A stretch of DNA of 64,000 nt. Source: Halostagnicola sp. A56 (GTDB lineage: Archaea; Halobacteriota; Halobacteria; Halobacteriales; Natrialbaceae). Of this stretch, positions 36,052-44,319 are shown one piece after another. How positions within the stretch are numbered: the stretch's first letter is position 1; each line of letters begins with the position of its first letter. A model generated the notes under the pieces. That model was given only the letters and a program-made list of their open reading frames with translations, did not search any database and was not told where the DNA came from. Where the stretch lies: contig NZ_JMIP02000018.1 of assembly GCF_000691505.1 (NCBI RefSeq), positions 1-64,000 of the forward strand, given 5' to 3'. The translations under genes and the position numbers were made by a program.

Positions 36052-37836
36052 CTACCCGACCTGTTGTTCGGCCACCTGAATCCGGCGCTCGAGAAAGTCC
36101 TCGTCGAGCGCGTACGCATGGGCACGCCCATCCGATTCTCGTCGAACTACGCCGGCTTCGAACAGCGCTTTGCAGGCCTGCCGAACCGTTGTCTCGGAAC
36201 CTTCTGTCAGCGGTTCGATCTCGCCAACTGACAGCGGCCCGCCGTCTGAACTCGCAAGGACGGCCAGCATCCGATCGACATGCTCCCCGGAACGATCGCA
36301 GTTATCCTTCGCGACGTCGACGGCGCTTTGGACAGCATCATGTTGGACCAAGCTTCCAAGGTCGGTTGGTCCGTCGACATCGTTCGTCTCCTCGAGGCGT
36401 TCCTTCTCGTGTTGTAGCTGTTGGATCGTCTCCTGTGCATCCTGAAGCCGGCTGCGAAGCTCCGCCACTTCGTCGTCGACGTCCTGGTCGCCGACCGTCG
36501 CGAACAACTCCTGGGCTTTCTCGTCGGTGTCCCGCAGCGCTGCCGGAGCCGAGGCGAACCAGGCTTCGATCTCGTTCATTCGGTCTTCGATTCGCTCGGC
36601 TTCGTCGACGCGGTCTTCGATCCCGCGGAGTCGTTCGACCTCGGTCGCGAGTTCGTCCCGTTCGTTCTGGACATCGGCCAGTTCGTCCTCGAGGCCGTCG
36701 ACGCGATCGCGAAGATTAGCAATCTCTTCGTTCTTGCTCTCGAGTTGGTCCTCGAAGTCCTCCGGAACGCCGACGTCGTCGGTGTCTCCACCTGAGAGTG
36801 CTTCGGCCAGTTGCGTCGCCGCGTTGCTGACGTCCTGGGCCTGATCACGCTCCTGTTTCAGCTCCTCGATGCGATCGTCTTTCTCCTCGAGGCGCTGCTC
36901 GAGGCGGGCAACCTCGTCGCGACGCTGATCGGCCGCGTCGGAGATCTCCGCGAGCTCGTCGACGAGGTCCTCGTCGATCGACTTGAGATCGGGGCGGTCG
37001 ACGTCATCCAGTCCAGGCGTCGCGCCGGCATCGAACGTGCGCTTTCGACGGAACTGGACGGTTTCGACATCCGTCTCGTCCCAGTCAGCTTGCACGAATG
37101 CCTCGCCATCCTCGAGACTCGAGACCGCGTCGGCGTGTTCGGCACCAATCACGTCTCGGACAACGTCGACGTCGTTGCCCCAGGTGAGGCGATGCCAGAC
37201 GAGACAATCGGCCTGCGTGATGAACGCCTTGTCGACGTCCGCGGGGCGCTGCGAGAAGCCGGCAATCCCGAGCCCCCGTTTCCGGCCACGCTTGGCGATG
37301 CGTGTGAGGACATCACCGACGTCGCCGGCGCTGCCCTGCTGGGGGATGTACTCGTGGATCTCCTCGACGAGAAGCAAGAACGGTTGCATCGCCTGCTGCT
37401 CTTTCGCGAAGAGTTCGCGGGCTGTCTCCCGAACCAGGGCGTCGGCATCGTCGCCGTCGACGTACCCCGAGACGTCTAGGACGATCGGGACGTGCTGCTC
37501 GAGTGCGAGCTCGGCAAGCTTCCCGGCGTGGTCGGCGGTCACTTGGAGATCGCACTCGTCGGTCGCGCCGACGTGGAGGACCTCGTAGGTTTCTTTGAGG
37601 CCCCAGTACTCGCCGTCGACGTCGACGATCAGGAGTGGATGTCCGCGCTCGAGGAGTTCCTCGGCGATCACGCTCCCGGTGTTGGACTTCCCAGCGCCGG
37701 ACTTGCCGGTCGCGAACAGCCGGCCGGTGAGGATGTCCTCGACAGGGAGTTCGTAGGGTTCGCCAGCAGTGGTCTCGCCAACGGTAAGCGTCTTCTCGGG
37801 TCGCTCGCCACCGTCTGTGGCCTGGGCGCTACTCAT
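36052..37836 (-). CDS. HerA-like ATPase with coiled coil and winged-helix tail
   Basis: The 594-residue protein has Walker A FATGKSGAGKSNTGS (residues about 42-56), a DVDGEYWG motif, Walker B QPFLLLVEEIHEYIPQQG (about 164), and an arginine-finger-like block TRIAKRGRKRGLGIAGFSQR, as in the HerA/FtsK DUF87 group. A long coiled coil (about residues 310-480) follows, and the end (LAVLASSDGGPLSVGEIEPL to VVRRESDGRAHAYALDEDFL) looks like a winged helix. Such proteins occur on haloarchaeal plasmids and integrated elements, where they may move or pump DNA. Start ATG at 37836 overlaps the end of the upstream small gene (ATGAGTAG). Confidence 0.8.
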   Translation of the reverse strand: MSSAQATDGGERPEKTLTVGETTAGEPYELPVEDILTGRLFATGKSGAGKSNTGSVIAEELLERGHPLLIVDVDGEYWGLKETYEVLHVGATDECDLQVTADHAGKLAELALEQHVPIVLDVSGYVDGDDADALVRETARELFAKEQQAMQPFLLLVEEIHEYIPQQGSAGDVGDVLTRIAKRGRKRGLGIAGFSQRPADVDKAFITQADCLVWHRLTWGNDVDVVRDVIGAEHADAVSSLEDGEAFVQADWDETDVETVQFRRKRTFDAGATPGLDDVDRPDLKSIDEDLVDELAEISDAADQRRDEVARLEQRLEEKDDRIEELKQERDQAQDVSNAATQLAEALSGGDTDDVGVPEDFEDQLESKNEEIANLRDRVDGLEDELADVQNERDELATEVERLRGIEDRVDEAERIEDRMNEIEAWFASAPAALRDTDEKAQELFATVGDQDVDDEVAELRSRLQDAQETIQQLQHEKERLEETNDVDGPTDLGSLVQHDAVQSAVDVAKDNCDRSGEHVDRMLAVLASSDGGPLSVGEIEPLTEGSETTVRQACKALFEAGVVRRESDGRAHAYALDEDFLERRIQVAEQQVG

Positions 37837-38074
37837 CGTCTCCCCCTCCACAAACGATGTCCTGCAACTCTTCGTACAATCCTTCGTGGTGATCCTCGAG
37901 GACTTCGACATCGTCCTCAAGTGCGTCCATTTTCGTCCTGATACGGCTCACGACGCGGTAGCGGTAGTTATCCGACACGTCCGCGTCACCGGAGAGAATC
38001 TCGCGCTCGCGCTCGGTGAGAAGACCCCGGTATTGATCATCAGCCATCGTTGGCTGTTGGTTCTTCGTCGCCAT
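37829..38074 (-). CDS. Small regulator-like protein, partner of the HerA-like ATPase
   Basis: The 81-residue product has the core LLTEREREILSGDADVSDNY followed by RYRVVSRIRTKMDALEDDVE, a short helical domain widespread on haloarchaeal elements. The basic RxRxxxxIR helix could bind DNA, and the C-terminus is acidic (GGGDDE). It overlaps the HerA-like gene by eight bases, so the two are coupled. Its position beside three palindromes makes it a candidate autoregulator, but that is inferred only from location. Confidence 0.6.
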   Translation of the reverse strand: MATKNQQPTMADDQYRGLLTEREREILSGDADVSDNYRYRVVSRIRTKMDALEDDVEVLEDHHEGLYEELQDIVCGGGDDE

Positions 38075-38079
38075 ACATT

Positions 38080-38163
38080 ACTGTATTCAGTCGCCACTAC
38101 CAAATAGTTACTGGATACAGTACTGTGACTACAAGCAGTAACCTTTATGTGACTGCATATAGT
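38080..38163. promoter_or_regulatory. Three related 12-base palindromes between divergent operons
   Basis: ACTGTATTCAGT (38080-38091), ACTGGATACAGT (38110-38121) and ACTGCATATAGT (38152-38163) share the imperfect palindrome ACTGNATNNAGT. Start-to-start spacing is 30 and 42 bases, near whole turns of DNA, so proteins could bind on one face. They occupy the only intergenic space between the two operons of the module, as an operator would. Confidence 0.6.
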
Positions 38164-38248
38164 AAGTACTGATAGAGACACGGGGTGGCCGGGAAAACGA
38201 TTCTCGGCCGGGTGCTCTAACACCCGACCTGTGTCCTGTAGAAGGACA

Positions 38249-38443
38249 ATGAGTATTCAAACGCAGACCCACGAAAGCGTATCGGAAATCGAATCGGAAA
38301 CGGAAACCGCAGACCGTCAGCTAAGTGCTGTCGCTGGCGAGCACACATCGATGACCGATGAGCTCCCAGATTTCGACGTCTTCTGTGCCGCACGAGAGTT
38401 CGCGACCGACGCCCTCGAGACCACGGTCGCGGAGGCGATCTAG
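38249..38443 (+). CDS. Small acidic element protein, 64 residues
   Basis: The product starts MSIQTQTHESVSEIESETET and ends DVFCAAREFATDALETTVAE. It is acidic, without recognised domain. It opens the six-gene right-hand operon; GAAGGAC (38241-38247) just before the ATG may be a weak ribosome-binding site. Its stop TAG is immediately followed by the ATG of the next gene. Confidence 0.5.
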   Translation: MSIQTQTHESVSEIESETETADRQLSAVAGEHTSMTDELPDFDVFCAAREFATDALETTVAEAI

Positions 38444-38977
38444 ATGAGCATCACCGCTGCGGACATTCGCGACCAGGACGCCGACCCGCGTCGGGAAGAC
38501 CAGCACCGTGCGGAGGCACTCGAGATCGAACGCGCCCGTGCGACGACTGCACCGGAAGTCCGGTGTGACGGCGGTGAGTCAGATCACGCCGAGTTGCGCG
38601 AGTGTGAGACGCGAGACGACGACAACGCCCACGCCAAAGGGAACCTGGAGCAAGCGAAGATCGCCGAAGCCGAGCTCGAGTATCCGCCCGTCGACGTCGG
38701 CGATCACGTTCAGGACCGGGAAGACAACAGTGAAAAGACAATGGTCGTCGTTCGAACACCACTCGAGCCGGCGAACGCGATCGACGCTCGCGACGGGGAG
38801 ACGGTTGCCGAGTGCAACCCCAAATACCCGGCTGACGATGACGTCATCGTGGTGAAGTTCCCAGAGCGGACGAGTACCGATCTTGGATCGCTGCAGGGCT
38901 ATGCGTTCCCACGGACTCGCCTCGAGGTCGTTGCTCACGTCCACGATCGCGACGGCGACGATGGAGGTGCGGAGTGA
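38444..38977 (+). CDS. Element protein of unknown function, 177 residues
   Basis: The first 85 residues are charged and probably disordered (MSITAADIRDQDADPRREDQ). The rest (VDVGDHVQDREDNSEKTMVV, VIVVKFPERTSTDLGSLQGY, YAFPRTRLEVVAHVHDRD) looks like a compact beta-rich domain. I do not recognise the family. It starts directly after the previous stop and its own TGA overlaps the next ATG (TGATG). Confidence 0.55.
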   Translation: MSITAADIRDQDADPRREDQHRAEALEIERARATTAPEVRCDGGESDHAELRECETRDDDNAHAKGNLEQAKIAEAELEYPPVDVGDHVQDREDNSEKTMVVVRTPLEPANAIDARDGETVAECNPKYPADDDVIVVKFPERTSTDLGSLQGYAFPRTRLEVVAHVHDRDGDDGGAE

Positions 38978-39402
38978 TGTCGGGGTTCGAAACGAAGATT
39001 TCCTCGCTGCAGCCGGAGTACTGCCAGCGCGATAACCGCGGTCACGGCGATCGAATCGAGCTCCAGTCGATAGACGTGACGACGCGAGTTACGAAACGTA
39101 TCTCCGGTGACCGATCGTACAGCTGGCAGTTCGAATTCGACTTCGGCGTGAGTGAGGAAGGCGTCGTTCAACTGCAGTCGTTCAAGTGCAAAGAAGGCGA
39201 CCGGGGGATGGACGGCCACGTCGCCATGACGCGGTTCGTTCGCGCCCAAGCCGCCGCCGAGTCGGCTGTCGCGGACTGGATCCGACGCGAGGACGCCTCG
39301 AGGCTTGCACTGCGGTCGTTCCATTCGATCGTCGAGAACTTCTCGAGTCGCGCCGAGACGCCCGACGTCGGACTTCGACCCGAAACGGAGGGGGTCGAGT
39401 GA
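38977..39402 (+). CDS. Element protein of unknown function, 141 residues
   Basis: Begins MSGFETKISSLQPEYCQRDN. The segments IELQSIDVTTRVTKRISGDR and SWQFEFDFGVSEEGVVQLQS alternate hydrophobic residues like a beta sheet, and the C-terminal half is helical and basic. No known motif. Flanked on both sides by TGATG stop-start overlaps, so translation is coupled. Confidence 0.55.
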   Translation: MSGFETKISSLQPEYCQRDNRGHGDRIELQSIDVTTRVTKRISGDRSYSWQFEFDFGVSEEGVVQLQSFKCKEGDRGMDGHVAMTRFVRAQAAAESAVADWIRREDASRLALRSFHSIVENFSSRAETPDVGLRPETEGVE

Positions 39403-39689
39403 TGTCGGTCGCCAAGTCCGTCCAGGACGACGTCGACGAACGCGATCGCCGCGCTGCCAGTGAGGCGATGGTCGTCGTTCCCAACGGACCGGGGCTCTAC
39501 AAGGTCCACTCCGGCGAGAAATCGATCTACACCGTCGACCTCGTCGGTGGCGCGTGTGAGTGTGCCGATTCGCGATACCGCGACAGCATCTGTAAACACA
39601 CGCGGCGGGTCGAAATGGCGATCGGTGAACGGGAGATCCCCGCGGGCGTGCGCGTCGATCCGACGCTACGGCTTCGGAGGGAGCTGTAG
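39402..39689 (+). CDS. SWIM zinc-finger protein
   Basis: The 95-residue protein has VVPNGPGLYKVHSGEKSIYT followed by the SWIM motif CECADSRYRDSICKH (Cys52, Cys54, Cys64, His66), a zinc site that binds DNA or proteins. Stand-alone SWIM proteins of this size are common on haloarchaeal plasmids and proviruses. Role in the module unknown; it may be a DNA-binding accessory of the operon. Confidence 0.75.
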   Translation: MSVAKSVQDDVDERDRRAASEAMVVVPNGPGLYKVHSGEKSIYTVDLVGGACECADSRYRDSICKHTRRVEMAIGEREIPAGVRVDPTLRLRREL

Positions 39690-39836
39690 ATGTCCGGAAG
39701 CGGGCAAGACGGTTGTCCGTACTGCGGGGACACGGACGCGCCGACCACGTCCCACTATCCCCCGTTCTGCAGCCTCTATCACAAGGAGAAGTTCCAAGAG
39801 CAGATCCAAGACGGCGATACGGACACCGATGACTGA
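39690..39836 (+). CDS. 48-residue CxxC zinc-ribbon-like protein
   Basis: MSGSGQDGCPYCGDTDAPTT leads to PPFCSLYHKEKFQEQIQDGD. CPYC with FCSLYH gives three Cys and a His suited for zinc. Too short for other analysis. It starts at the base after the SWIM gene stop and overlaps the next gene by eight bases (ATGACTGA). Confidence 0.6.
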   Translation: MSGSGQDGCPYCGDTDAPTTSHYPPFCSLYHKEKFQEQIQDGDTDTDD

Positions 39837-40026
39837 CGATCGCGAGGAGTTCGTGATCCGATACACGCCGCCGCGTGGCCCAGCCCGCAAAGTCGTCTTC
39901 GCGCCTCGAGCGGTCGGCGGCTACGATCGCGAAACCTACGAGCGCCGAAACGGTGAGTGGCGCTGCACCGGTCGGGAGATCGTCGCGCACGTCTCGCTCG
40001 AGACCCCCGACGGGATCGCCGGGTAA
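39829..40026 (+). CDS. Small element protein, 65 residues
   Basis: The product MTDDREEFVIRYTPPRGPAR to GREIVAHVSLETPDGIAG is basic in its first half and appears to form a small beta-rich domain. Family not recognised. Last gene of the right-hand operon, overlapping its predecessor; a T5 run follows at 40041-40045. Confidence 0.55.
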   Translation: MTDDREEFVIRYTPPRGPARKVVFAPRAVGGYDRETYERRNGEWRCTGREIVAHVSLETPDGIAG

Positions 40027-40040
40027 AATAGCGGTTCGTC

Positions 40041-40045
40041 TTTTT
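40041..40045 (+). terminator. T-run after the right-hand operon of the module
   Basis: TTTTT, 15 bases after the last stop codon, consistent with the U-tract termination used by archaeal RNA polymerase. Weak on its own. Confidence 0.3.
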
Positions 40046-40133
40046 CTCCATTCGAGACCACCAGATCGTGCAAATACCGATCAGCTACTGTTGCTACCGC
40101 TGGATTTGGGACCTCTCCACAGGGGAGACACAA

Positions 40134-40141
40134 TGTATAAG
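40134..40141 (+). promoter_or_regulatory. TATA-like promoter of the 33-residue protein gene
   Basis: TGTATAAG, 26-33 bases before the ATG at 40167. Confidence 0.45.
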
Positions 40142-40166
40142 ACTCTCGTCGGTACTGTTGATACCC

Positions 40167-40268
40167 ATGGGAGTGAACCGGGACGCACAGCGCAACATGG
40201 ACCAGGACGGAGAGGAGAACAAAGAACTGTACGAGGCGCTTGCGGGCAGTTCTGACGACGGCGAGTAA
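40167..40268 (+). CDS. 33-residue acidic peptide, antitoxin-like context
   Basis: Frame MGVNRDAQRNMDQDGEENKE continues LYEALAGSSDDGE. It has a well placed TATA box and convergently abuts the PIN-domain remnant (stops at 40268 and 40269). The ENKxLYEALAG ending resembles the C-terminus of small haloarchaeal regulators, as I recall. It could be the remains of an antitoxin, but this is conjecture. Confidence 0.4.
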   Translation: MGVNRDAQRNMDQDGEENKELYEALAGSSDDGE

Positions 40269-40418
40269 TTAGTCCACAAACTCCGCTGGTGATACCGCAC
40301 CGTTTTCTTGAAGTTCCGAATCGAAGGTGACCAGGACCCCGTCCGTTTCTTCGGCTGTCGTGAGGAGAAGACAGTCCATCGGGTACAACAGCGTGTTTTC
40401 TTGGACCGAGTTGAACAT
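40269..40418 (-). pseudogene. C-terminal remnant of a PIN-domain (VapC-like) protein
   Basis: A 49-residue frame contains PMDCLLLTTAEETDGVLVTF followed by DSELQENG, which resembles the last third of a PIN nuclease: an alpha-helix, then the LVTFD strand with a conserved acidic residue. The N-terminal LLDTN part is absent, and a TAG lies four codons before the ATG at 40418. It is probably debris of a toxin gene. Between this and rlmE (40419-40675) no gene is seen. Confidence 0.45.
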
Positions 40419-40675
40419 ATGCGACGGCTACGAACGGTCCGCATAAAAAGCCACCTTTTGCGGTCGACCGGAGCCGCTTCCGGTCTGCGTTCGGCGACAT
40501 CTCGAGGCCCGTCATCCCCGCGGTGAGGGCGACCAGTGTGTCTCCCGCTTGTCGTCGACGATCGCTGTCGGGTGATATCCGATGTCCCTTTCCGGTTCGG
40601 CCACTTCTCTCGAAGCATGAACGGATCATCGTCAGTTCACGCCACCTCGTCGAAGTTTACACGGGTGGTCGAAAA

Positions 40676-41452
40676 ATGACCGGCAAAGACCACTACTACA
40701 ACAAATCCAAACAGGAGGGCTATCGCTCTCGAGCGGCCTACAAGCTCAAACAGCTGACCGACCTCGAGAGCGTCATCGACGGGGGCGACACGGTCGTCGA
40801 CCTCGGAGCCGCGCCGGGCGGGTGGCTGCAGGTCGCCGCCGAGCGCGTCGGTCCCCAGGGAACCGTCATCGGCGTCGACCTCCAGCGAATCAAATCGCTC
40901 GAGGGCCACGACAACGTCGAGACGGTCCGCGGGGACATGACCGAGGATCGAACGCGCGATCGGGTGACCGACACGGCGGGCGGCGATGTCGACGTCGTCG
41001 TCTCGGACATGGCACCGAACATGACTGGCGAGTACCACCTCGATCAGGCGCGTTCGCTGCACCTCGCCCGGCAGGCGTTCGAAACGTCGTTAGAACTGCT
41101 CGAGACCGGCGGCGACTTCATCGTGAAGGTGTTCGAAGGCCCCGACGTCGACGAGTTCCGCTCGGACGTCGAAGACGAGTTCCAATACGTTCGCGCGACG
41201 AGTCCGAAAGCGTCCCGCGAGGCGTCCTCGGAGATCTACCTCATCGCGAAGGGGCGACTCACCGCGCCGGTCGAGTCGGGCGACGAACTCGAGGTCGACA
41301 TCGTCGATGTCGGCACGGAGGGGGATGGCATCGCCTCGGTCGAGGGGTATCGACTGTTCGTCCCCGACACGACGGAAGGCGAGACGGTGACGGTCCGGGT
41401 CGAGGATGTCAAACCGAACTTCGGGTTCGCACAGCGGCTCGATCGCGACTGA
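40676..41452 (+). CDS. rlmE: 23S rRNA (uridine-2'-O-) methyltransferase with TRAM domain
   Basis: RrmJ/FtsJ-type enzyme that 2'-O-methylates a uridine in 23S rRNA. The 258-residue protein starts MTGKDHYYNKSKQEGYRSRA, with the K-D-K-E catalytic set in YRSRAAYKL, VVSDMAPNMTGEY, FIVKVFEGPD and SREASSEIY, and the SAM-binding VVDLGAAPGGWLQVA. A C-terminal TRAM domain (about residues 205-255, VDIVDVGTEGDGIASVEGY) typical of haloarchaeal members probably binds RNA. The upstream-extended frame to 40523 is not supported. Confidence 0.93.
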   Translation: MTGKDHYYNKSKQEGYRSRAAYKLKQLTDLESVIDGGDTVVDLGAAPGGWLQVAAERVGPQGTVIGVDLQRIKSLEGHDNVETVRGDMTEDRTRDRVTDTAGGDVDVVVSDMAPNMTGEYHLDQARSLHLARQAFETSLELLETGGDFIVKVFEGPDVDEFRSDVEDEFQYVRATSPKASREASSEIYLIAKGRLTAPVESGDELEVDIVDVGTEGDGIASVEGYRLFVPDTTEGETVTVRVEDVKPNFGFAQRLDRD

Positions 41453-41499
41453 TCGGCGTGACTGGCTGAGTGGTTGTCGATCCAACCGCCCGCGTCGTC

Positions 41500-41676
41500 T
41501 CACTCCTCGGTCTCGAGGCGATCGTGTCGGTCGTCGATCTCGTCGAGGATGTCGAGGTTTTTGCGGATCGACGAGCGGATGGCGTCGCTTCGGTTGACGA
41601 ACTTGCCGTCGTCGCCGACGTGTGCATCGAGATCGTCGAGTAATTCCTGCGGAATTTCGACGCTGATTTTGGGCAT
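41500..41676 (-). CDS. Ribbon-helix-helix DNA-binding protein
   Basis: The 58-residue protein MPKISVEIPQELLDDLDAHV, NRSDAIRSSIRKNLDILDEI is a typical RHH/CopG-fold regulator: a beta strand contacting DNA, then two helices. It should bind as a dimer. Its position between rlmE and tatC2 shows no target. The frame extends upstream to 42015 in the shadow of tatC2, but MPKISVEIP is the family's normal start. Confidence 0.8.
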   Translation of the reverse strand: MPKISVEIPQELLDDLDAHVGDDGKFVNRSDAIRSSIRKNLDILDEIDDRHDRLETEE

Positions 41677-41807
41677 GGCTGTGGGTTCACAACAGCGTTC
41701 CTTAACAGTTGATAGCTCCTCGCCTCGCGTTCGAAACTTCGATTCGAGCGCCTGCAGTTCGTGATCGCGAGGGCGCGAAAAAAGCGCTTGCAGTCCCGTC
41801 GCGGCCC

Positions 41808-44144
41808 TTACTCGGGAACGGCCGCGGTTTCGGAGTCGGCTCGCCCGCCACCGCCGCCGCCGAACAGTCGCCCGCCGCCGGTGAGGAGGTACAGTATGCC
41901 GAGTCCGAGGACGTACGTGAGCGCGATCGGCGTCGCGAGCGCGAGCATCGTCAGGATGCCTTTCGGACTCGCGACGGCCGCGATCACGAAGATGCCGACG
42001 ACGACGGATCGCCATCGCTCGAGCATCGTTCGATAGTTGACGATGCCACCGACGTGGAACATCGCCATCGTGACGATGATGTTAAAGAGGAAGCCGACGC
42101 CCAGCGTCGCGTAGATCACGAGCCAGGAGAAGCTGTTGATCCGATAGGTGACTTCCATGCCGTTGTTGACGGCGTCGGTGATGAGATAGGAGATCACCGC
42201 GGGTGCGATCCAGTAGAATCCGAGGAAGAGCCCAACGGTGAAGCCGACAAGCAAGAGCCCGCTCCAGACGAGTATCACGCGAGAGTTCCCGCTGACGAGT
42301 CCGCGCTCTTTAGCGGCCGGCCAGGCCCAGTAAAGCACCAGCGGGAGGACTGCGAGGAACGCCAGAATCGTACTGATCTTGATCATGAAGATCAGCACTT
42401 CCACGGGATCGAGCGCGATGACGAAGCCGGCCTCACGAAGCAACTCCGTCGTCGATTCGGTGCCCGCGACCTGGGCGTCGTTGGCCGCTGCGACCTCCGC
42501 TAGGACGTCGTCGGGCACGCGGTCGACGAACTGTGCGAGGATAACCGTGAACCCGCCCCGATACAGCGCGAAGAACGACGCGCCAAGGACGAGCATGAAC
42601 AGCCCGACGATGTAGATTGCCTTCGAAGTGAGGCTGTTGAAGATGAACGCGAGGTCGTAGGCGTAGCCGCCGATGTCGTCTTCGGTCGTTTCGTCCTCGG
42701 TGAACGGGTCGAGCATTCCCGCAGCCGTACTCGAGAGGAGGCCACCCTCTTCTTCGGGGGCCTCATTCTCGGCGACGGCGTTCGCGGTCCCGCCCGCGTC
42801 TGCTCCCTCGGCGGTCGCATCGTCGTCTGCAGCCTGCATGGCCTGCAGCGAGTCGAACCGGCTGAGAACCGTTTCGGCTTTCTCCTTGTCGTCGTCGTAC
42901 ATCGCCTGCCGGGAGATCTCGAGGGCCTGCTCCTCGTCCATCTTGCGGAAGACCTGCGCGGGCACGTTTCCGATGTCCTCGGTCTCGAGGGTCTGGAAGT
43001 CGACGTCGTCGGGGTCGGTCGCGTTGCGAAGGTCGCCTTCTCGCGGGTAGATCGGGGACCGCAGGATAGCGATCATGTAGCCGACGAGGATCACGAGGCC
43101 GACGCCGAGAGCGACCAGCAAGCCGACTGCGATGTCGCCGAGTGTTCCGTACTCGATTGCGATCGACTCGAGGACGGTGGTGCCGCCGGGCTCGAGGCCC
43201 GACGGGAGCAGGGGAAAGACCGACTCCTCGAGGCGGTCGAAGCCATCACGGTTGACGAAGACGGCCGTCAGCGCGGAGACGCCGAGCAAGATGCCGCCGA
43301 ACTGGAGCACCCGCCGTTTCATGAATCCGGTTCCGGTATCGAGTTCGGCCGCGCCGCGCCGGCGGATGTTGGCAACGATCTTCGCGAGACCGAGGCTGAA
43401 CGCGTACAGGCCACACAGCGGGAGCGCCCACATGATCTGCGTGATTGGATCCGGCGGCGAGAAGACGGCACCGAAGACGGTGATGATGACGATGGCGTGG
43501 CGCCACTTGTTTCGGAAGGTTTCGTAGGAGACGATCTCGGTGTAGGAAAGGACGCCCATGATGAGCGGTAACTGGGCCGCGAGCCCGAACGAGATCGTCA
43601 ACAGCGCCATGAACTGCGTAAATTCCGTGATCCCCCAGCTCGGGTCGACGCCCGCCGTGAAGGCGACCCTCGCGAGGAATTCGAACGTAAACGGGAAGAA
43701 GACCACGAACGCGTAGGCCAGTCCCAACCAGAACAGCACGAACGCGATCAGCGCGAACCCGGCCATGTACCACCGCGAGATGGGAACGACCGATCGGAGC
43801 CCGCGCTTTCGAAGCGCGTCTCGAGAGTAGTACAGAATTGCCGGAATCGCGACGATGACGCCGACTATCATCCCGATTTTCGCCTGTAGGAGGATCACTT
43901 CGAACGGCGTCCGGGTGATGATGTTCGTCGCCTCGGAGAGGCTCTGGTTCATCCCCGTCCGAGCCGTCTCCTCGAGGAAGTCCCAGATGAAGACCCGAAG
44001 CGCGTAGAAGGCTCCGACGAAGCCGAGCAGAAAGACGATGAACACCCGCTGGAGGTTATCCTGTGCGCTGGAGAGGACGGCGCCGATCGTCTCCCGACCG
44101 GTGTTGATGGCTCGGGCGGTGTCTTCGCTGACCGCAGAACTCAT
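41808..44144 (-). CDS. tatC2: Double TatC twin-arginine translocase subunit
   Basis: The 778-residue protein is a tandem fusion of two TatC domains, an arrangement seen only in haloarchaea (TatCt), which export most secreted proteins folded. The first domain spans about residues 10-370 (starting with the cytoplasmic TIGAVLSSAQDNLQRVFIVF), then an acidic linker (about 380-500), then a second domain (about 505-760) with FFALYRGGFTVIL and PKGILTMLALATPIALTYVL. At least 14 membrane helices. Divergent from tatC1, as in other haloarchaea. The Tat-type lipoproteins in this window are its likely substrates. Confidence 0.92.
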   Translation of the reverse strand: MSSAVSEDTARAINTGRETIGAVLSSAQDNLQRVFIVFLLGFVGAFYALRVFIWDFLEETARTGMNQSLSEATNIITRTPFEVILLQAKIGMIVGVIVAIPAILYYSRDALRKRGLRSVVPISRWYMAGFALIAFVLFWLGLAYAFVVFFPFTFEFLARVAFTAGVDPSWGITEFTQFMALLTISFGLAAQLPLIMGVLSYTEIVSYETFRNKWRHAIVIITVFGAVFSPPDPITQIMWALPLCGLYAFSLGLAKIVANIRRRGAAELDTGTGFMKRRVLQFGGILLGVSALTAVFVNRDGFDRLEESVFPLLPSGLEPGGTTVLESIAIEYGTLGDIAVGLLVALGVGLVILVGYMIAILRSPIYPREGDLRNATDPDDVDFQTLETEDIGNVPAQVFRKMDEEQALEISRQAMYDDDKEKAETVLSRFDSLQAMQAADDDATAEGADAGGTANAVAENEAPEEEGGLLSSTAAGMLDPFTEDETTEDDIGGYAYDLAFIFNSLTSKAIYIVGLFMLVLGASFFALYRGGFTVILAQFVDRVPDDVLAEVAAANDAQVAGTESTTELLREAGFVIALDPVEVLIFMIKISTILAFLAVLPLVLYWAWPAAKERGLVSGNSRVILVWSGLLLVGFTVGLFLGFYWIAPAVISYLITDAVNNGMEVTYRINSFSWLVIYATLGVGFLFNIIVTMAMFHVGGIVNYRTMLERWRSVVVGIFVIAAVASPKGILTMLALATPIALTYVLGLGILYLLTGGGRLFGGGGGGRADSETAAVPE

Positions 44145-44285
44145 TGCTGACAGTGGCTAACTTGCATCCAGTTATCAACCTTTCGAGTACGGAAGTCGGC
44201 GGCCCACCGGACGAGTCGTTCTCGACCGCTCGCCGCTCCGATCTCGACTGGGTTTCGCTGTCAACGCATGCTCGTAAGAAAAAGG

Positions 44286-44294
44286 CCTATAACC
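44286..44294 (+). promoter_or_regulatory. TATA-like promoter of tatC1
   Basis: CCTATAACC, 26-34 bases before the ATG at 44320. Confidence 0.45.
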
Positions 44295-44319
44295 AGTGGC
44301 GGATCTATGTCACCATAGA

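Larger units (their letters stand above)
35679..40418. mobile_element. Accessory module, possibly a degraded integrated element
   Basis: The region is flanked by core genes and holds two divergent operons of short element-type genes (HerA-like ATPase and small partner to the left; six small genes including SWIM and CxxC zinc-finger proteins to the right), a central intergenic regulatory region, and a PIN-toxin remnant. No integrase or clear terminal repeat is visible, so boundaries are approximate and the element status is an inference from gene content and truncation of the flanking surface gene. Confidence 0.4.

Noticed and set aside
42961-43060. Possible frameshift in tatC2 linker
   Set aside because: The acidic linker varies in this family and both TatC domains are in one frame, so no defect is present.
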